Below are positions 40,817-49,048 of a DNA stretch of 64,000 bases, one piece after another (within the stretch, counting starts at the first letter, position 1; each line of letters begins with the position of its first letter). This DNA comes from Duganella sp. BJB480 (lineage in GTDB: Bacteria; Pseudomonadota; Gammaproteobacteria; Burkholderiales; Burkholderiaceae_D), in assembly GCA_003416985.1 (NCBI GenBank), contig QVIN01000006.1:186001-250000 (forward strand), read 5' to 3'. The position numbers and the translations under genes are program-made. The notes beneath the pieces are model-generated. The model saw only the letters and a list, made by a program, of their open reading frames with translations, was not told the origin of the DNA and searched no databases.

Positions 40817-42971
40817 CGCGATCGAGTTGTGCCTTGCGCTGAGCCGCCAGGCCCGCGGCGAGTCGGGCGAGGCGCTGGCGGCCACGCTGTCGCGGCTGGA
40901 CGCCGCGCTGGCCGAGGCGCGCGCCGGCCTGCCCGAGCCGGCCGCGGCCACGGCCGACGCGGTGCTGGAACTGGACCTGGCCGGCTACGTGACCGCCTGG
41001 AGCGAGGGCGCGCGGCAGATGTTCGGCTACGCCACCGGCGAGGCGGTCGGGCAGCACGTGCTGTTCCTGTACGCCGAGGGCGACGACGACGGCAACATCG
41101 CCGAGCTGTTCTTCGAGCACGACGGCAATCCCGCCGGCGGCGCCCACACCGAGGTGCGGCGGCGCCGGAAGAACGGCGAACTGATCTGGGTGAACCTGCA
41201 CCTGCTGCTGCGTCACGACGAGGCCGGCGACCCGGTCGGCATGCTGGTCAAGTTGTCCAATGTGGACCAGACGCTGTCGGCGGCGGACAAGGTCAACCTG
41301 CACGCGCGCATCATCGAGGACAGCGACCAGGGCGTGCTGATCACCGACGCCCACGAGCGCATCGTCTCGATCAACTCCTCGTTCACCCGCATCACCGGCT
41401 ACACGCCGGAGGAGTCGATCGGCAAGACGCCCGACCTGCTGCGCTCCGGCGTGCACGACGCCGAGTTCCGCGCCAAGGTGCGCTCGGCCATGCAGGGCGA
41501 GGGGCCGTGGCGCGGCGAGATCATCGGCAAGCGCAAGAACGGCGAGCTGTTCCCGCAATCGGTGACGATCAGCGTGGTGCGCGACGAGCAGGGCAAGATC
41601 AGCCACACCTTCTCGCTGTTCTCCGACATCAGCGTGCACAAGGACGCCGAGGCGCGCATGCAGCGCATGGCCAACTACGACCCGCTGACCGGCCTGCCCA
41701 ACCTGTGCCTGCTCAACCAGCTGGTCAGCCAGGCGCTGACCGAGACCAAGCGCTCGCAGGAGCATGGCGCCTTGCTGGTGATCGAGATCGCCCGCATCGG
41801 CGCCATCAGCGACACGCTGGGCCACGACATCGGCAACGGCCTGCTGTGCGAGATCGGCCGACTGTTCCGGCTGGCGCTGCGCGAGGCCGACGTGCTGGCG
41901 CGGCTGGACGGCCACAAGTTCGCGGTGGCGCTGCTGCACGTGGAAAAGCGCGAACATGCCGCCATCGTCGCGCAAAAGCTGCTGGCCACACTGGCCGCGC
42001 CCATCGTGATCGCCGGCCACAGCCTGCAGGTGGGCGGCCACATCGGCATCACCGTCTACACCGAGGACGGCACCGACGTCCCGACCTTGATCCGCTACGC
42101 CGACGTGGCGATGAACAAGGCGGCGCAGAGCATCGAATCGGCCTTCCTGTTCTACAGCGAGGAAATGAACCAGCGCGCCAAGGAGCACCTGCGCATCGAG
42201 AGCGAGCTGCGCCAGGCGCTCGGCAACAACGAGCTGCTGTTGTACTACCAGCCCAAGGTCAGCCTGCGCAGCGGCCGCATCGTCGGCGCCGAGGCGCTGC
42301 TGCGCTGGCGCCATCCGGTGCGCGGGCTGGTGTCGCCGGGCGTGTTCATCCCGGTGGCGGAGGAGACCGGCCTGATCCTTGAGCTCGGCAGCTGGGTGCT
42401 GGAGGAAGCCTGCCGCCAGGTGCGCGAGTGGAAGGACGCCAACCTGATCATGCCGCCGATCGCGGTCAACCTGTCGGCGCGGCAGTTCGACAGCCAGCTG
42501 CCCAGGCGCATGGCGGCGGTGCTGGAGCGGCACGGCGTGCAGCCCGACCAGATCAACCTGGAGATCACCGAGAGCCTGCTGATGCGCGGCACCGACAACG
42601 TGATCGCCATCATGAACGAACTGGTGGCGATGGGCATGGCGCTGGCGCTGGACGACTTCGGCACCGGCTACTCCAGCCTGGCCTACCTGAAGAAATTCCC
42701 GATCAGCACCCTGAAGATCGACCGCTCCTTCGTCGTCGGCCTGCCGTACGAGGAGAACGATTGCGCCATCGCGCGCGCCATCGTCACCATGGCGCAGCAG
42801 CTGCGCCAGGAGATCGTGGCCGAAGGCGTGGAGACCGCCGAGCAGATGAGCTTCCTGCGCGAGCTGGGCTGCGACCAGCTGCAGGGTTATCTGTTCAGCC
42901 AGCCGATCCCGGCGGCCGAGTTCGCCAGCATGCTGCGCGAAGGCAAACGCCTGGCCTTCGGCGGACGCTGA
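40809..42971 (+). CDS. PAS-PAS-GGDEF(degenerate)-EAL phosphodiesterase
   Basis: A 720-residue c-di-GMP protein. Two PAS domains lie at about residues 50-160 and 160-285 (second: IIEDSDQGVLITDAHERIVS). The GGDEF domain at 290-450 has DGHKF at residues 367-371 in place of GGDEF, so cyclase activity is probably lost. The EAL domain (about 465-710) is intact: EALLRW at 495, NLSARQF, EITESLL, DDFGTGYSSLAYLKKFP, KIDRSFV and AEGVETAEQ. It most likely degrades c-di-GMP in response to the PAS input. It overlaps the HDOD gene by 8 bases. Confidence 0.93.
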   Translation: MHDAIELCLALSRQARGESGEALAATLSRLDAALAEARAGLPEPAAATADAVLELDLAGYVTAWSEGARQMFGYATGEAVGQHVLFLYAEGDDDGNIAELFFEHDGNPAGGAHTEVRRRRKNGELIWVNLHLLLRHDEAGDPVGMLVKLSNVDQTLSAADKVNLHARIIEDSDQGVLITDAHERIVSINSSFTRITGYTPEESIGKTPDLLRSGVHDAEFRAKVRSAMQGEGPWRGEIIGKRKNGELFPQSVTISVVRDEQGKISHTFSLFSDISVHKDAEARMQRMANYDPLTGLPNLCLLNQLVSQALTETKRSQEHGALLVIEIARIGAISDTLGHDIGNGLLCEIGRLFRLALREADVLARLDGHKFAVALLHVEKREHAAIVAQKLLATLAAPIVIAGHSLQVGGHIGITVYTEDGTDVPTLIRYADVAMNKAAQSIESAFLFYSEEMNQRAKEHLRIESELRQALGNNELLLYYQPKVSLRSGRIVGAEALLRWRHPVRGLVSPGVFIPVAEETGLILELGSWVLEEACRQVREWKDANLIMPPIAVNLSARQFDSQLPRRMAAVLERHGVQPDQINLEITESLLMRGTDNVIAIMNELVAMGMALALDDFGTGYSSLAYLKKFPISTLKIDRSFVVGLPYEENDCAIARAIVTMAQQLRQEIVAEGVETAEQMSFLRELGCDQLQGYLFSQPIPAAEFASMLREGKRLAFGGR

Positions 42972-43047
42972 CGCGGCCCGATTGGCCTCCTGAAAAATCC
43001 CGCGATTGGCATCCCGCCAACGCGCCGTCCGCAGGCACAATGACCCC

Positions 43048-43743
43048 ATGATAGATCTCTACTACGCCGCCACCCCCAACGGCTTGAAAATGACCATGTA
43101 CCTGGAAGAGGCCGGTATCGACTACCGCCTGATCCGCGTGAACATCGGTAAGGGTGAACAGTTTGCGCCGGAATACCTGCGCATTTCGCCGAACAACAAG
43201 ATCCCGGCGCTGGTCGACCACGCGCCGGCCGATGGCGGGCCGCCGCTGAGCATGTTCGAGTCCGCCGCCATGCTGCAATACCTGGCCGACAAGAGTGGCT
43301 TCGGCCTGCCGCGCGATCCGCGCGCGCGGCTGGTGGCCCTGCAATGGCTGACCTGGCAGGTGGCCGGGCTGGGGCCGATGGCGGGGCAGATTGGCCACTT
43401 CAACATCTACGCGCCGGAGACGGTGCCGTACGCGATCGACCGCTACACCCGCGAGACGCGCCGCCTGTACGGCGTGCTGGACAAGCAGCTGCAAGGCCGC
43501 GAGTTCATCGCCGGCGAGTTCTCGATCGCCGACATCGCCTGCTACCCGTGGATCGTGCCGCACGAGGGACACGGGCAGACGCTGTCCGACTTCCCCGACC
43601 TGCAACGCTGGTTCGAGGCGATCCGCGCGCGGCCGGCCACCGTCAAGGCCTACGTCGGCGTGGAAAACGTCTACGCCCGCAAGGACCGCGCCATGTCGGA
43701 CGAGGAGCGCGCCATCCTGTTCGGGCAGGGCCGCGCCGTTTGA
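43048..43743 (+). CDS. yfcG: GST-family disulfide-bond oxidoreductase, YfcG type
   Basis: A 231-residue glutathione-dependent protein. The N-terminal thioredoxin-like domain has YYAATPNGLKMTMYLEEAG and SPNNKIPALVDH, the C-terminal helical domain QWLTWQVAGLGPMAGQIGHF and FSIADIACYPW; this is the YfcG/YghU pattern, with the active Thr-Asn near residue 10. These enzymes reduce disulfides with glutathione. I chose the ATG at 43048; a TTG at 43006 would add 14 residues. It stands between the EAL gene and a SYLF lipoprotein gene. Confidence 0.9.
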   Translation: MIDLYYAATPNGLKMTMYLEEAGIDYRLIRVNIGKGEQFAPEYLRISPNNKIPALVDHAPADGGPPLSMFESAAMLQYLADKSGFGLPRDPRARLVALQWLTWQVAGLGPMAGQIGHFNIYAPETVPYAIDRYTRETRRLYGVLDKQLQGREFIAGEFSIADIACYPWIVPHEGHGQTLSDFPDLQRWFEAIRARPATVKAYVGVENVYARKDRAMSDEERAILFGQGRAV

Positions 43744-43842
43744 TACGGATGGGACAAAGCACGAATCGCCGGAAGGTGACAGAATGGGGGGCGCCATAGC
43801 ACATGGCACCCCGCCGTTCGTTGATCATTTACGGAGACTTCC

Positions 43843-44424
43843 ATGCAAAAACGTACTTTTCTGCTTCGTGGCACTGCAGCGCTGATGTTGGCCGGCCTGG
43901 CGCTGGGCGGTTGCACCACCACCACCACGGCCGGCAAGGCCGATTCGTCCGCCGTTCGCACCGAGATCGAGCAGGGCGCCTACTCGACGCTGGAGCGCCT
44001 GTATGCCGAAGTGAAGGGCTCGCGCGAGCTGGTGCGCAAATCGGCCGGCGTGCTGGTGTTCCCGCGCGTGCTGGCGGCCGGCCTGGTGGTGGGCGGCGAG
44101 TATGGCAAGGGCGTGCTGCGCACCGGTGGCCAGTCGGTTGATTATTACAGCGTGGCCTCGGTGTCGGTCGGCTTCCAGGCCGGCGCGCAATCGAAGGCCG
44201 TGGTGCTGCTGTTCATGACCCGCGAGGCGCTCGATAAATTCCGCAACAGCAAAGGCTGGACCGCCGGCGTCGACGGCTCGGTGGCGTTGCTGAAGGTGGG
44301 CGCCAACGGCGAGATCGACACCACCACCGCCAACAATCCGGTGCAGGCGCTGGTGCTGACCAACGCCGGCCTGATGGCCAACCTGAACCTCGAAGGCACC
44401 AAGATCACCAAGCTCAACTTGTGA
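43843..44424 (+). CDS. SYLF-domain (YSC84-like) lipoprotein
   Basis: A 193-residue lipoprotein: signal peptide with lipobox LGGC at about residue 25, then a SYLF domain (YSTLERLYAEVKGSRELVRK, SAGVLVFPRVLAAGLVVGGE, VASVSVGFQAGAQSKAVVLL). SYLF domains bind lipids; the bacterial role is unclear, perhaps in the outer membrane. A ribosome site is not strong, but the lipoprotein signal fixes the start. After the gene a CCGGCGCGG/CCGCGCCGG hairpin (44436-44467) occurs without a T-run. Confidence 0.88.
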   Translation: MQKRTFLLRGTAALMLAGLALGGCTTTTTAGKADSSAVRTEIEQGAYSTLERLYAEVKGSRELVRKSAGVLVFPRVLAAGLVVGGEYGKGVLRTGGQSVDYYSVASVSVGFQAGAQSKAVVLLFMTREALDKFRNSKGWTAGVDGSVALLKVGANGEIDTTTANNPVQALVLTNAGLMANLNLEGTKITKLNL

Positions 44425-44511
44425 TCGGCCGGCGGCCGGCGCGGAAAAGGCTTTGCCGCCGCGCCGGTTGCGGCTACTCTTACGCTCATCTGTCAACAAC
44501 GAGGAATATCG

Positions 44512-44877
44512 ATGAGCCGTAACATCCTGGACGAAACCCACATCCACCCGGCCGTGCGCGAGCAGGTCAGCAGTTACCACCGCGAGCTGGTGGCCGAAGT
44601 GCAGGCCGCCGTGGCCGCCAACACGGTGGTGGTGGTCGGCATGGGCCTCAATCCCTTCCCGCGCAAGGCCCGCAAGATCCTCGACGGCCTGGGCACGCCC
44701 TACCAATACCTGAGCTATGGCAGCTACCTGGGCGGCTGGCGTCCGCGCACGGCGTTGAAGATGTGGACCGGCTGGCCGACCTTCCCGATGATCTTCGTGA
44801 AAGGCACGCTGATCGGCGGCGCCAACGATCTGCAAAAGCTGGTCGAGCAGGGCGAATTCGCGCGCATGGTGGCCTGA
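44512..44877 (+). CDS. Glutaredoxin-like protein lacking the redox cysteine
   Basis: A 121-residue protein with the glutaredoxin fold pattern: VVVVGMGLNPFPRKARKIL (first strand and active-site helix), YQYLSYGSYLGGW, then TGWPTFPMIFVKGTLIGGAN with the cis-Pro and glutathione-site glycines. The position of the CGFS or CPYC motif reads PFPRKA, and the whole protein has no cysteine, so it cannot do thiol chemistry; it may bind glutathione or a cluster partner instead. GAGGAATATCG precedes the ATG. Its stop overlaps the next gene by one base (TGATG). Confidence 0.8.
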   Translation: MSRNILDETHIHPAVREQVSSYHRELVAEVQAAVAANTVVVVGMGLNPFPRKARKILDGLGTPYQYLSYGSYLGGWRPRTALKMWTGWPTFPMIFVKGTLIGGANDLQKLVEQGEFARMVA

Positions 44878-45266
44878 TGCAAACGCTGGCGCTGCGCCTC
44901 GACCCCGGCGACGACTTGCGCGCTGCGCTGGCGGCGGCGCTGCGGGCCAGCGGCCACGCGGCCGGCTTCGTGTTGCAGGGCATCGGCAGCCTGAGCGTGG
45001 CGCAGCTGCGCTACGCCGGCCAGCCGCAGCCGGACACGCTGCGCGGCGACCTGGAGATCCTGACCTTGGCAGGATCGCTGTCGGCCGATGGCGCGCATCT
45101 GCACATGTCGGTGTCGGATGCGCAGGGGCGGGTGCTGGGCGGCCATGTGTGCGCGGGCTGCGTGGTGCGAACGACGGCCGAACTGCTGCTGGGGCTGCTG
45201 CCCGGCCAGCGCTTCACGCGCGAGCTGGACCCGCGCACCGGCTATCCCGAGCTGAAGATCAGCTAG
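44877..45266 (+). CDS. PPC/DUF296 protein
   Basis: A 129-residue protein of the PPC (DUF296) family. Typical text is LRLDPGDDLRAALAAALRAS, LQGIGSLSVAQLRYA, EILTLAGSLS, HLHMSVSDAQGRVLGGHVCA and RTTAELLLG, with conserved histidines of the trimeric core. In plants the domain joins AT hooks; bacterial members are alone and of unknown role. It starts on the last base of the glutaredoxin-like gene, so they are coupled. Its TAG stop shares CTAG with the stop of the convergent emfourin gene. Confidence 0.87.
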   Translation: MQTLALRLDPGDDLRAALAAALRASGHAAGFVLQGIGSLSVAQLRYAGQPQPDTLRGDLEILTLAGSLSADGAHLHMSVSDAQGRVLGGHVCAGCVVRTTAELLLGLLPGQRFTRELDPRTGYPELKIS

Positions 45267-45568
45267 TCGGGATCGACTTCGTGGAGCTTGTCGGTGAGCT
45301 CCTTGAGCGGCGCGGGCACCGCGTCCAGGTGGTAGTGGACCTGGTGCTCCTGCTGGCCCTGGTCCACCTTGAGGTCGTACTGAAAATCCGACGAGCGCGG
45401 CGCGTCCTTGACCAGCTTGTCCGGCAGCGCGAAGAAGTCGCAGGCCGACAGCAGCTGCTCGAGCTCGTTCGCCCGCTCCGGCGGCAACTGCGACAGATCG
45501 ACCGTGCGCGTCTGCGCGCCGGCCGGGCCGGTGAAGCCGCCGGTGCATCGCAACGTTAAACGTGTCAT
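45263..45568 (-). CDS. Emfourin-type protealysin inhibitor
   Basis: A 101-residue protein. It begins TRLTLRCTGGFTG and has LSQLPPERANELEQLLSACD, FFALPDKL and DFQYDLKVDQGQQEHQVHYH, the pattern of emfourin (M4in), the small intracellular inhibitors encoded next to protealysin-like M4 peptidases. AGGAGA precedes the ATG at 45568. It lies 10 bases after the M4 peptidase gene on the same strand, so one transcript makes protease and inhibitor. The stop shares CTAG with the PPC gene. Confidence 0.82.
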   Translation of the reverse strand: MTRLTLRCTGGFTGPAGAQTRTVDLSQLPPERANELEQLLSACDFFALPDKLVKDAPRSSDFQYDLKVDQGQQEHQVHYHLDAVPAPLKELTDKLHEVDPD

Positions 45569-45578
45569 ACCATTTCTC

Positions 45579-46601
45579 CTAAACGACGCCGACCACTTTC
45601 CATGCCGCCTGCACCGCGTGCTGCTCGGGCGAATCCGCGCCGTACAGCAGCACCGCCGCCTGCGAGGTGGCCTTGGCCATGTCGGCAAAGCTGGCGTTCG
45701 GCGTCAGCAGACCCAGCGCCTTGTACCAGACCGGTCCGGCCTTGTCCCACGAATTGCCCTTGAGCGCGATGGCCGCCGCATAAAAGGCATGGTTGGGGAT
45801 GCCCGAATTGGTGTGGACATCGCCGCCCTCCACGTATCCTGCCATGGTTTTCGGTTGATCGTCGCCCGACCAGGTAATTTCTTTATTGCCCGGATCGGCC
45901 ATCGAGCGCAGCGCCTTGCCGACGCCGGGCGCCAGGATGCCCGCGCCGATCAGCCAGTCGGCCTGCTCGACATTCTGCTTGAGCTTCCACTGCTTGATGA
46001 TGCTGCCGAACACATCGGAGATCGACTCGTTGAGCGCGCCGCTTTGGTTCTCATAGATCAGGCCGCCTGGCACGGCGTGCTGGGTGACGCCGTGGGTCAG
46101 CTCGTGGGCGATGACGTCAAGCGCGCTGGTAAAGCCGAGGAACAGTTTGCCGTCGCCGTCGCCGTAGACCATCTGCTGGCCGTTCCAGAACGCGTTGTTG
46201 AACTTGTTCTGGTAGTGGACGGTCGAGTCGATGCGCAAGCCCTTGTTGTCGATGGAGTTGCGCTTGAGGACTTCGCGGTAGAAGTCGTAGGTGATGCCGG
46301 CGCCGTCATAGGCCTGGTTGACGGCGGCATCGGCCACCGCGACGCCGCCCTCGGTACGCATCAGCTTGCCGGGCAGGGTGGTCTTGTGGTTGGCGTCGTA
46401 GACCGTGCGGCGTTTTTCGCCGACGGCCGCCACGCCCGTCGCGACCGGCGAGATCGAACGCTGGCCGCGCAGGTAGGCGGACGTTTCGCACTGGTCCAGC
46501 AGCAGGCAGCGGTCCGCCTGCGAGGTGGCGGCGTCGGCCAGCTTGCGCAGCATGGTGGTCGGGATGATGAAGCAAGTGCAGCTGTGGGCCTGGGTTGCCA
46601 T
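45579..46601 (-). CDS. Protealysin-like M4 metallopeptidase
   Basis: A 340-residue thermolysin-family zinc protease with the short propeptide of the protealysin group and no signal peptide. The propeptide contains CFIIPTTMLRKLAD, like the conserved motif of that group. Zinc ligands are His166 and His170 in VIAHELTHGVTQH, with the downstream glutamate in ENQSGALNESISDVFG; HTNSGIPNHAFY carries the catalytic His. GGAGA precedes the ATG at 46601. Protealysins are made inside the cell and may leave by an unknown route; their role in host or biofilm interactions is discussed for other species. It forms an operon with the emfourin gene. Confidence 0.93.
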   Translation of the reverse strand: MATQAHSCTCFIIPTTMLRKLADAATSQADRCLLLDQCETSAYLRGQRSISPVATGVAAVGEKRRTVYDANHKTTLPGKLMRTEGGVAVADAAVNQAYDGAGITYDFYREVLKRNSIDNKGLRIDSTVHYQNKFNNAFWNGQQMVYGDGDGKLFLGFTSALDVIAHELTHGVTQHAVPGGLIYENQSGALNESISDVFGSIIKQWKLKQNVEQADWLIGAGILAPGVGKALRSMADPGNKEITWSGDDQPKTMAGYVEGGDVHTNSGIPNHAFYAAAIALKGNSWDKAGPVWYKALGLLTPNASFADMAKATSQAAVLLYGADSPEQHAVQAAWKVVGVV

Positions 46602-46741
46602 GACGTTCTCCTTCACTGATGCAATAGTGTCCTCTTTATACACGGATTCGCAATTTCGGTACGTCACGATTGCTTCTGCAACCAGCTATGGAGTTGTAGA
46701 AATGATATGCTTGCATCTCTACTGGCGCTCGGGAGACTATT

Positions 46742-47182
46742 TTGGCATCCATTTCCTTTTCAGCTTACGCAGGCGTGTTCGACTTCAAGCGGGTGGATCC
46801 GGAGACGGGCGAGGAGGGCGTGTTCGTTGAGGACGCGGCCATCCTCAAAACATTGGACGGGCTTGCCTATGACGAGGAAGTCTTTTCAGACTACTTGCTG
46901 GACGGAGAAAACGCCGGCGAGCTGGAGGACGCGGGCATCAGTGGCGGCAGCCTTGCATTCAGCTTCGACAGCGCATCGGGCAGGCTGATCGGCCGCACCG
47001 AATACCAGCTTGAGCGGGCGCTGAATCCCGACCAGATCGCGCTGCTGAAGGACTACACCATCGGCCAGTGGAGCGACGGCATCGGCTCCAACTTCTTCCA
47101 GGAGCGCATGCGGCATGGCCTCGCGCCGCAGTTGCTCGTGATGGCTGAAAGCGCTGTACAGGTCGAGCAGCGAGCCCATTAA
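46742..47182 (+). CDS. Hypothetical protein, 146 residues
   Basis: I do not recognise this protein. It begins ASISFSAYAGVFDFKRVDPE, is acidic, and has ALNPDQIALLKDYTIGQWSD followed by GIGSNFFQERM near the end, which resembles small immunity- or SMI1-like proteins only in general character. The start is a TTG with GGGAG upstream. It is divergent from the M4 peptidase gene with a 140-base gap and lies 45 bases before the esterase gene on the same strand. Confidence 0.6.
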   Translation: MASISFSAYAGVFDFKRVDPETGEEGVFVEDAAILKTLDGLAYDEEVFSDYLLDGENAGELEDAGISGGSLAFSFDSASGRLIGRTEYQLERALNPDQIALLKDYTIGQWSDGIGSNFFQERMRHGLAPQLLVMAESAVQVEQRAH

Positions 47183-47227
47183 CGGCGATATCAACCATAT
47201 TATTTATACGGATTCAGGAGTTCTTGC

Positions 47228-48151
47228 GTGCCAAAATTCAGCATCATCCCGTTTGCGCTGGCCCTGTTGATCGGCCAGGTTCCGGCGCACGCCGAGACCT
47301 GGCAGCCATCGCCGGATCAGATCCAGGTTCCGATCTGGCCCGGCGCGGTGCCCGATGCGATATCCGCCCCGAAGCCGGAATCCCTGGCGCAGCGCGACGG
47401 CCACGGAGGCTGGCTCCAGGCCAGCGACGTCAGCCAGCCGAGCATGACGGTGTATGCGCCCAAGGGCCGGAACACCGGGGCCGCCGTCGTGGTGTTTCCC
47501 GGCGGCGGGTTCAAGGTGCTGGCCATGGATCTGGAAGGCACGGAAATCTGCGATTGGCTGACCTCGCGCGGCATCACCTGCGTGCTGCTCAAGTACCGGG
47601 TTCCGGGCGGTAACCACTACTACGACGAGAAGTGCAACTGCCACATCACGCCCAAGGTGCCGCGCGCGCTGCAGGATGCGCAAAGGACGATCAAGCTGGT
47701 ACGCTCCAGGGCGAAGGAGCTGAACATCCATCCCGACCGGATCGGCGTGATCGGCTTCTCAGCGGGCGGCTACCTGGTGGCGCAGACCAGCAATATCCTC
47801 GCGTCGGCATACAAGCCGGTCGATGCGGTCGACAAGCTCAGCAGCCGCCCGGACTTTGCGATCGCGCTGTATCCCGGCCACCTGTGCCGGGCCGGCGGCA
47901 CGCTCGAGCCCAGCATCCGCGTCAGCGCGAAGACGCCGCCGACGTTCCTGCTGCAAGCCTGGGACGACCCGGTCGACCCTATCTGCAACAGCACGCTGTA
48001 TGCGCGGGCGCTGAACCAGGCGGGCGTGCCGGCGGAGGTCCATCTGTTCGCCAAGGGCGGCCATGCCTTCGGCCTCCGGGACAAGGATCATCCGATTTCG
48101 TCGTGGCCGACGCTGGTTGAAAACTGGCTCAAGGATATCGGGATGCTCTAG
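47228..48151 (+). CDS. Secreted alpha/beta-hydrolase, BD-FAE/acetylesterase type
   Basis: A 307-residue exported esterase with a signal peptide ending near AHA (residue 22). Motifs are VVVFPGGGFKVLAMD (oxyanion hole), GFSAGGYLVAQ (nucleophile Ser) and a C-terminal KGGHAFGLR with the catalytic His; the acid is probably in LQAWDDPVDP. Such enzymes remove acetyl or feruloyl groups from plant polysaccharides. It starts with a GTG after CAGGAG. The last 23 bases overlap the end of the convergent SDR gene. Confidence 0.87.
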   Translation: MPKFSIIPFALALLIGQVPAHAETWQPSPDQIQVPIWPGAVPDAISAPKPESLAQRDGHGGWLQASDVSQPSMTVYAPKGRNTGAAVVVFPGGGFKVLAMDLEGTEICDWLTSRGITCVLLKYRVPGGNHYYDEKCNCHITPKVPRALQDAQRTIKLVRSRAKELNIHPDRIGVIGFSAGGYLVAQTSNILASAYKPVDAVDKLSSRPDFAIALYPGHLCRAGGTLEPSIRVSAKTPPTFLLQAWDDPVDPICNSTLYARALNQAGVPAEVHLFAKGGHAFGLRDKDHPISSWPTLVENWLKDIGML

Positions 48152-48953
48152 CCGTCCCGGCCGGCTGGCGCGGCCGCAGCATGTTCGCGACTATCCGCAA
48201 TATCGTTTGCCGTGGCAGCAAGCGGGGCAGCCATCCCAGCATGCGGTTCGCGCCGCCGGGGACGACGTGGCTGCGTCCGCGATCCAGCGCACGCAGGCTG
48301 ACTTCGACCACCGTCTCCGCCGCCATCCGCGTGCCGACCCCGGCCTCGGCCGCGCCGACCACATCGAAGAAAGCGGTATCGGTCGCGCCCGGACACACGG
48401 CCAGCACGCGCACGCCGCGCGCGCGATACTCCTGCCACAAGGCTTCTGAAAACGACAGCACGAAAGCCTTGGTGGCGCCGTAGATGGCCATGTAGGGCAG
48501 GGGCTGCAAGGCGGCGGTCGACGCCACGTTGACGATGGCGCCTTCTCCCTTGGCCAGCATGGCCGGCAATGCCGCGTGGCTGAGCTCGACCACGGCCCGG
48601 CAATTGAGCGCGATCTCGTCGAGTTGCCGTTCCAGCGGCAGCTGCTCGAAATGTCCGTGCGTCGCGAAGCCGGCGTTGTTGATCAGTATGTCCGGCGTCA
48701 GGCCCAGCGCGCCGGCCCTCGCCAGGACGCCGCCGGCCGCGCCGGCCACGGTCAGGTCGGCCGCCAGCGCGATAGCCCGGATGTCGTGGCGATGCGCCAG
48801 TTCCCGCGCCAAGTTGTTGAGCTTGTCCTCGGAGCGCGCGACAAGGATCAGGTCCGCGCCGCGCGCCGCCAGTGCGTGGGCATAGGCCAGGCCGATGCCC
48901 GACGAGGCGCCTGTTACCATAATGGTGGTGTTGCGATAGTTGAGTGGTCGCAT
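48129..48953 (-). CDS. Short-chain dehydrogenase/reductase
   Basis: A 274-residue SDR. The cofactor motif is VTGASSGIG near residue 13, with NNAGFATHG and the catalytic YGATKAF (Tyr-x-x-x-Lys), after a serine in NVASTAAL. The residue after the second strand (ARSEDKL) favours NADP. I chose the ATG at 48953, which gives the usual length. It is divergent from a MerR-type gene, and a MerR-like promoter with a palindromic spacer lies just upstream of its start. Confidence 0.9.
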   Translation of the reverse strand: MRPLNYRNTTIMVTGASSGIGLAYAHALAARGADLILVARSEDKLNNLARELAHRHDIRAIALAADLTVAGAAGGVLARAGALGLTPDILINNAGFATHGHFEQLPLERQLDEIALNCRAVVELSHAALPAMLAKGEGAIVNVASTAALQPLPYMAIYGATKAFVLSFSEALWQEYRARGVRVLAVCPGATDTAFFDVVGAAEAGVGTRMAAETVVEVSLRALDRGRSHVVPGGANRMLGWLPRLLPRQTILRIVANMLRPRQPAGTARASRYP

Positions 48954-48981
48954 GGTGAATGGATTTGTTGAGGGAGCGCCG

Positions 48982-49013
48982 ACTGTAAAGCGTGGACCAT
49001 GGTCCACGGTCAA
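48982..49013 (-). promoter_or_regulatory. MerR-type promoter with an 18-bp palindrome in the spacer
   Basis: On the minus strand TTGACC (plus 49008-49013) and TTACAG (plus 48983-48988) are 19 bases apart; TACAGT one base further gives 20. The perfect palindrome CGTGGACCATGGTCCACG at 48991-49008 fills the spacer. An over-long spacer with a dyad inside is the hallmark of MerR-activated promoters. It would drive the SDR gene. Confidence 0.75.
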
Positions 49014-49048
49014 GCGCTGTCTGTGTTTCGATGGGAAGGGAAGCGGTA

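Noticed and set aside
43006..43020. TTGGC-N5-GCCAA dyad before the YfcG gene
   Set aside because: It is short, could arise by chance in this composition, and no regulator gene is adjacent.
40740..43049. A 769-codon minus-strand open frame opposite the EAL gene
   Set aside because: It is a composition shadow of the intact PAS-GGDEF-EAL gene.
43785..43814. GGGG/CCCC hairpin between the GST and SYLF genes
   Set aside because: The stem is imperfect and there is no T-run, so I do not call it a terminator.
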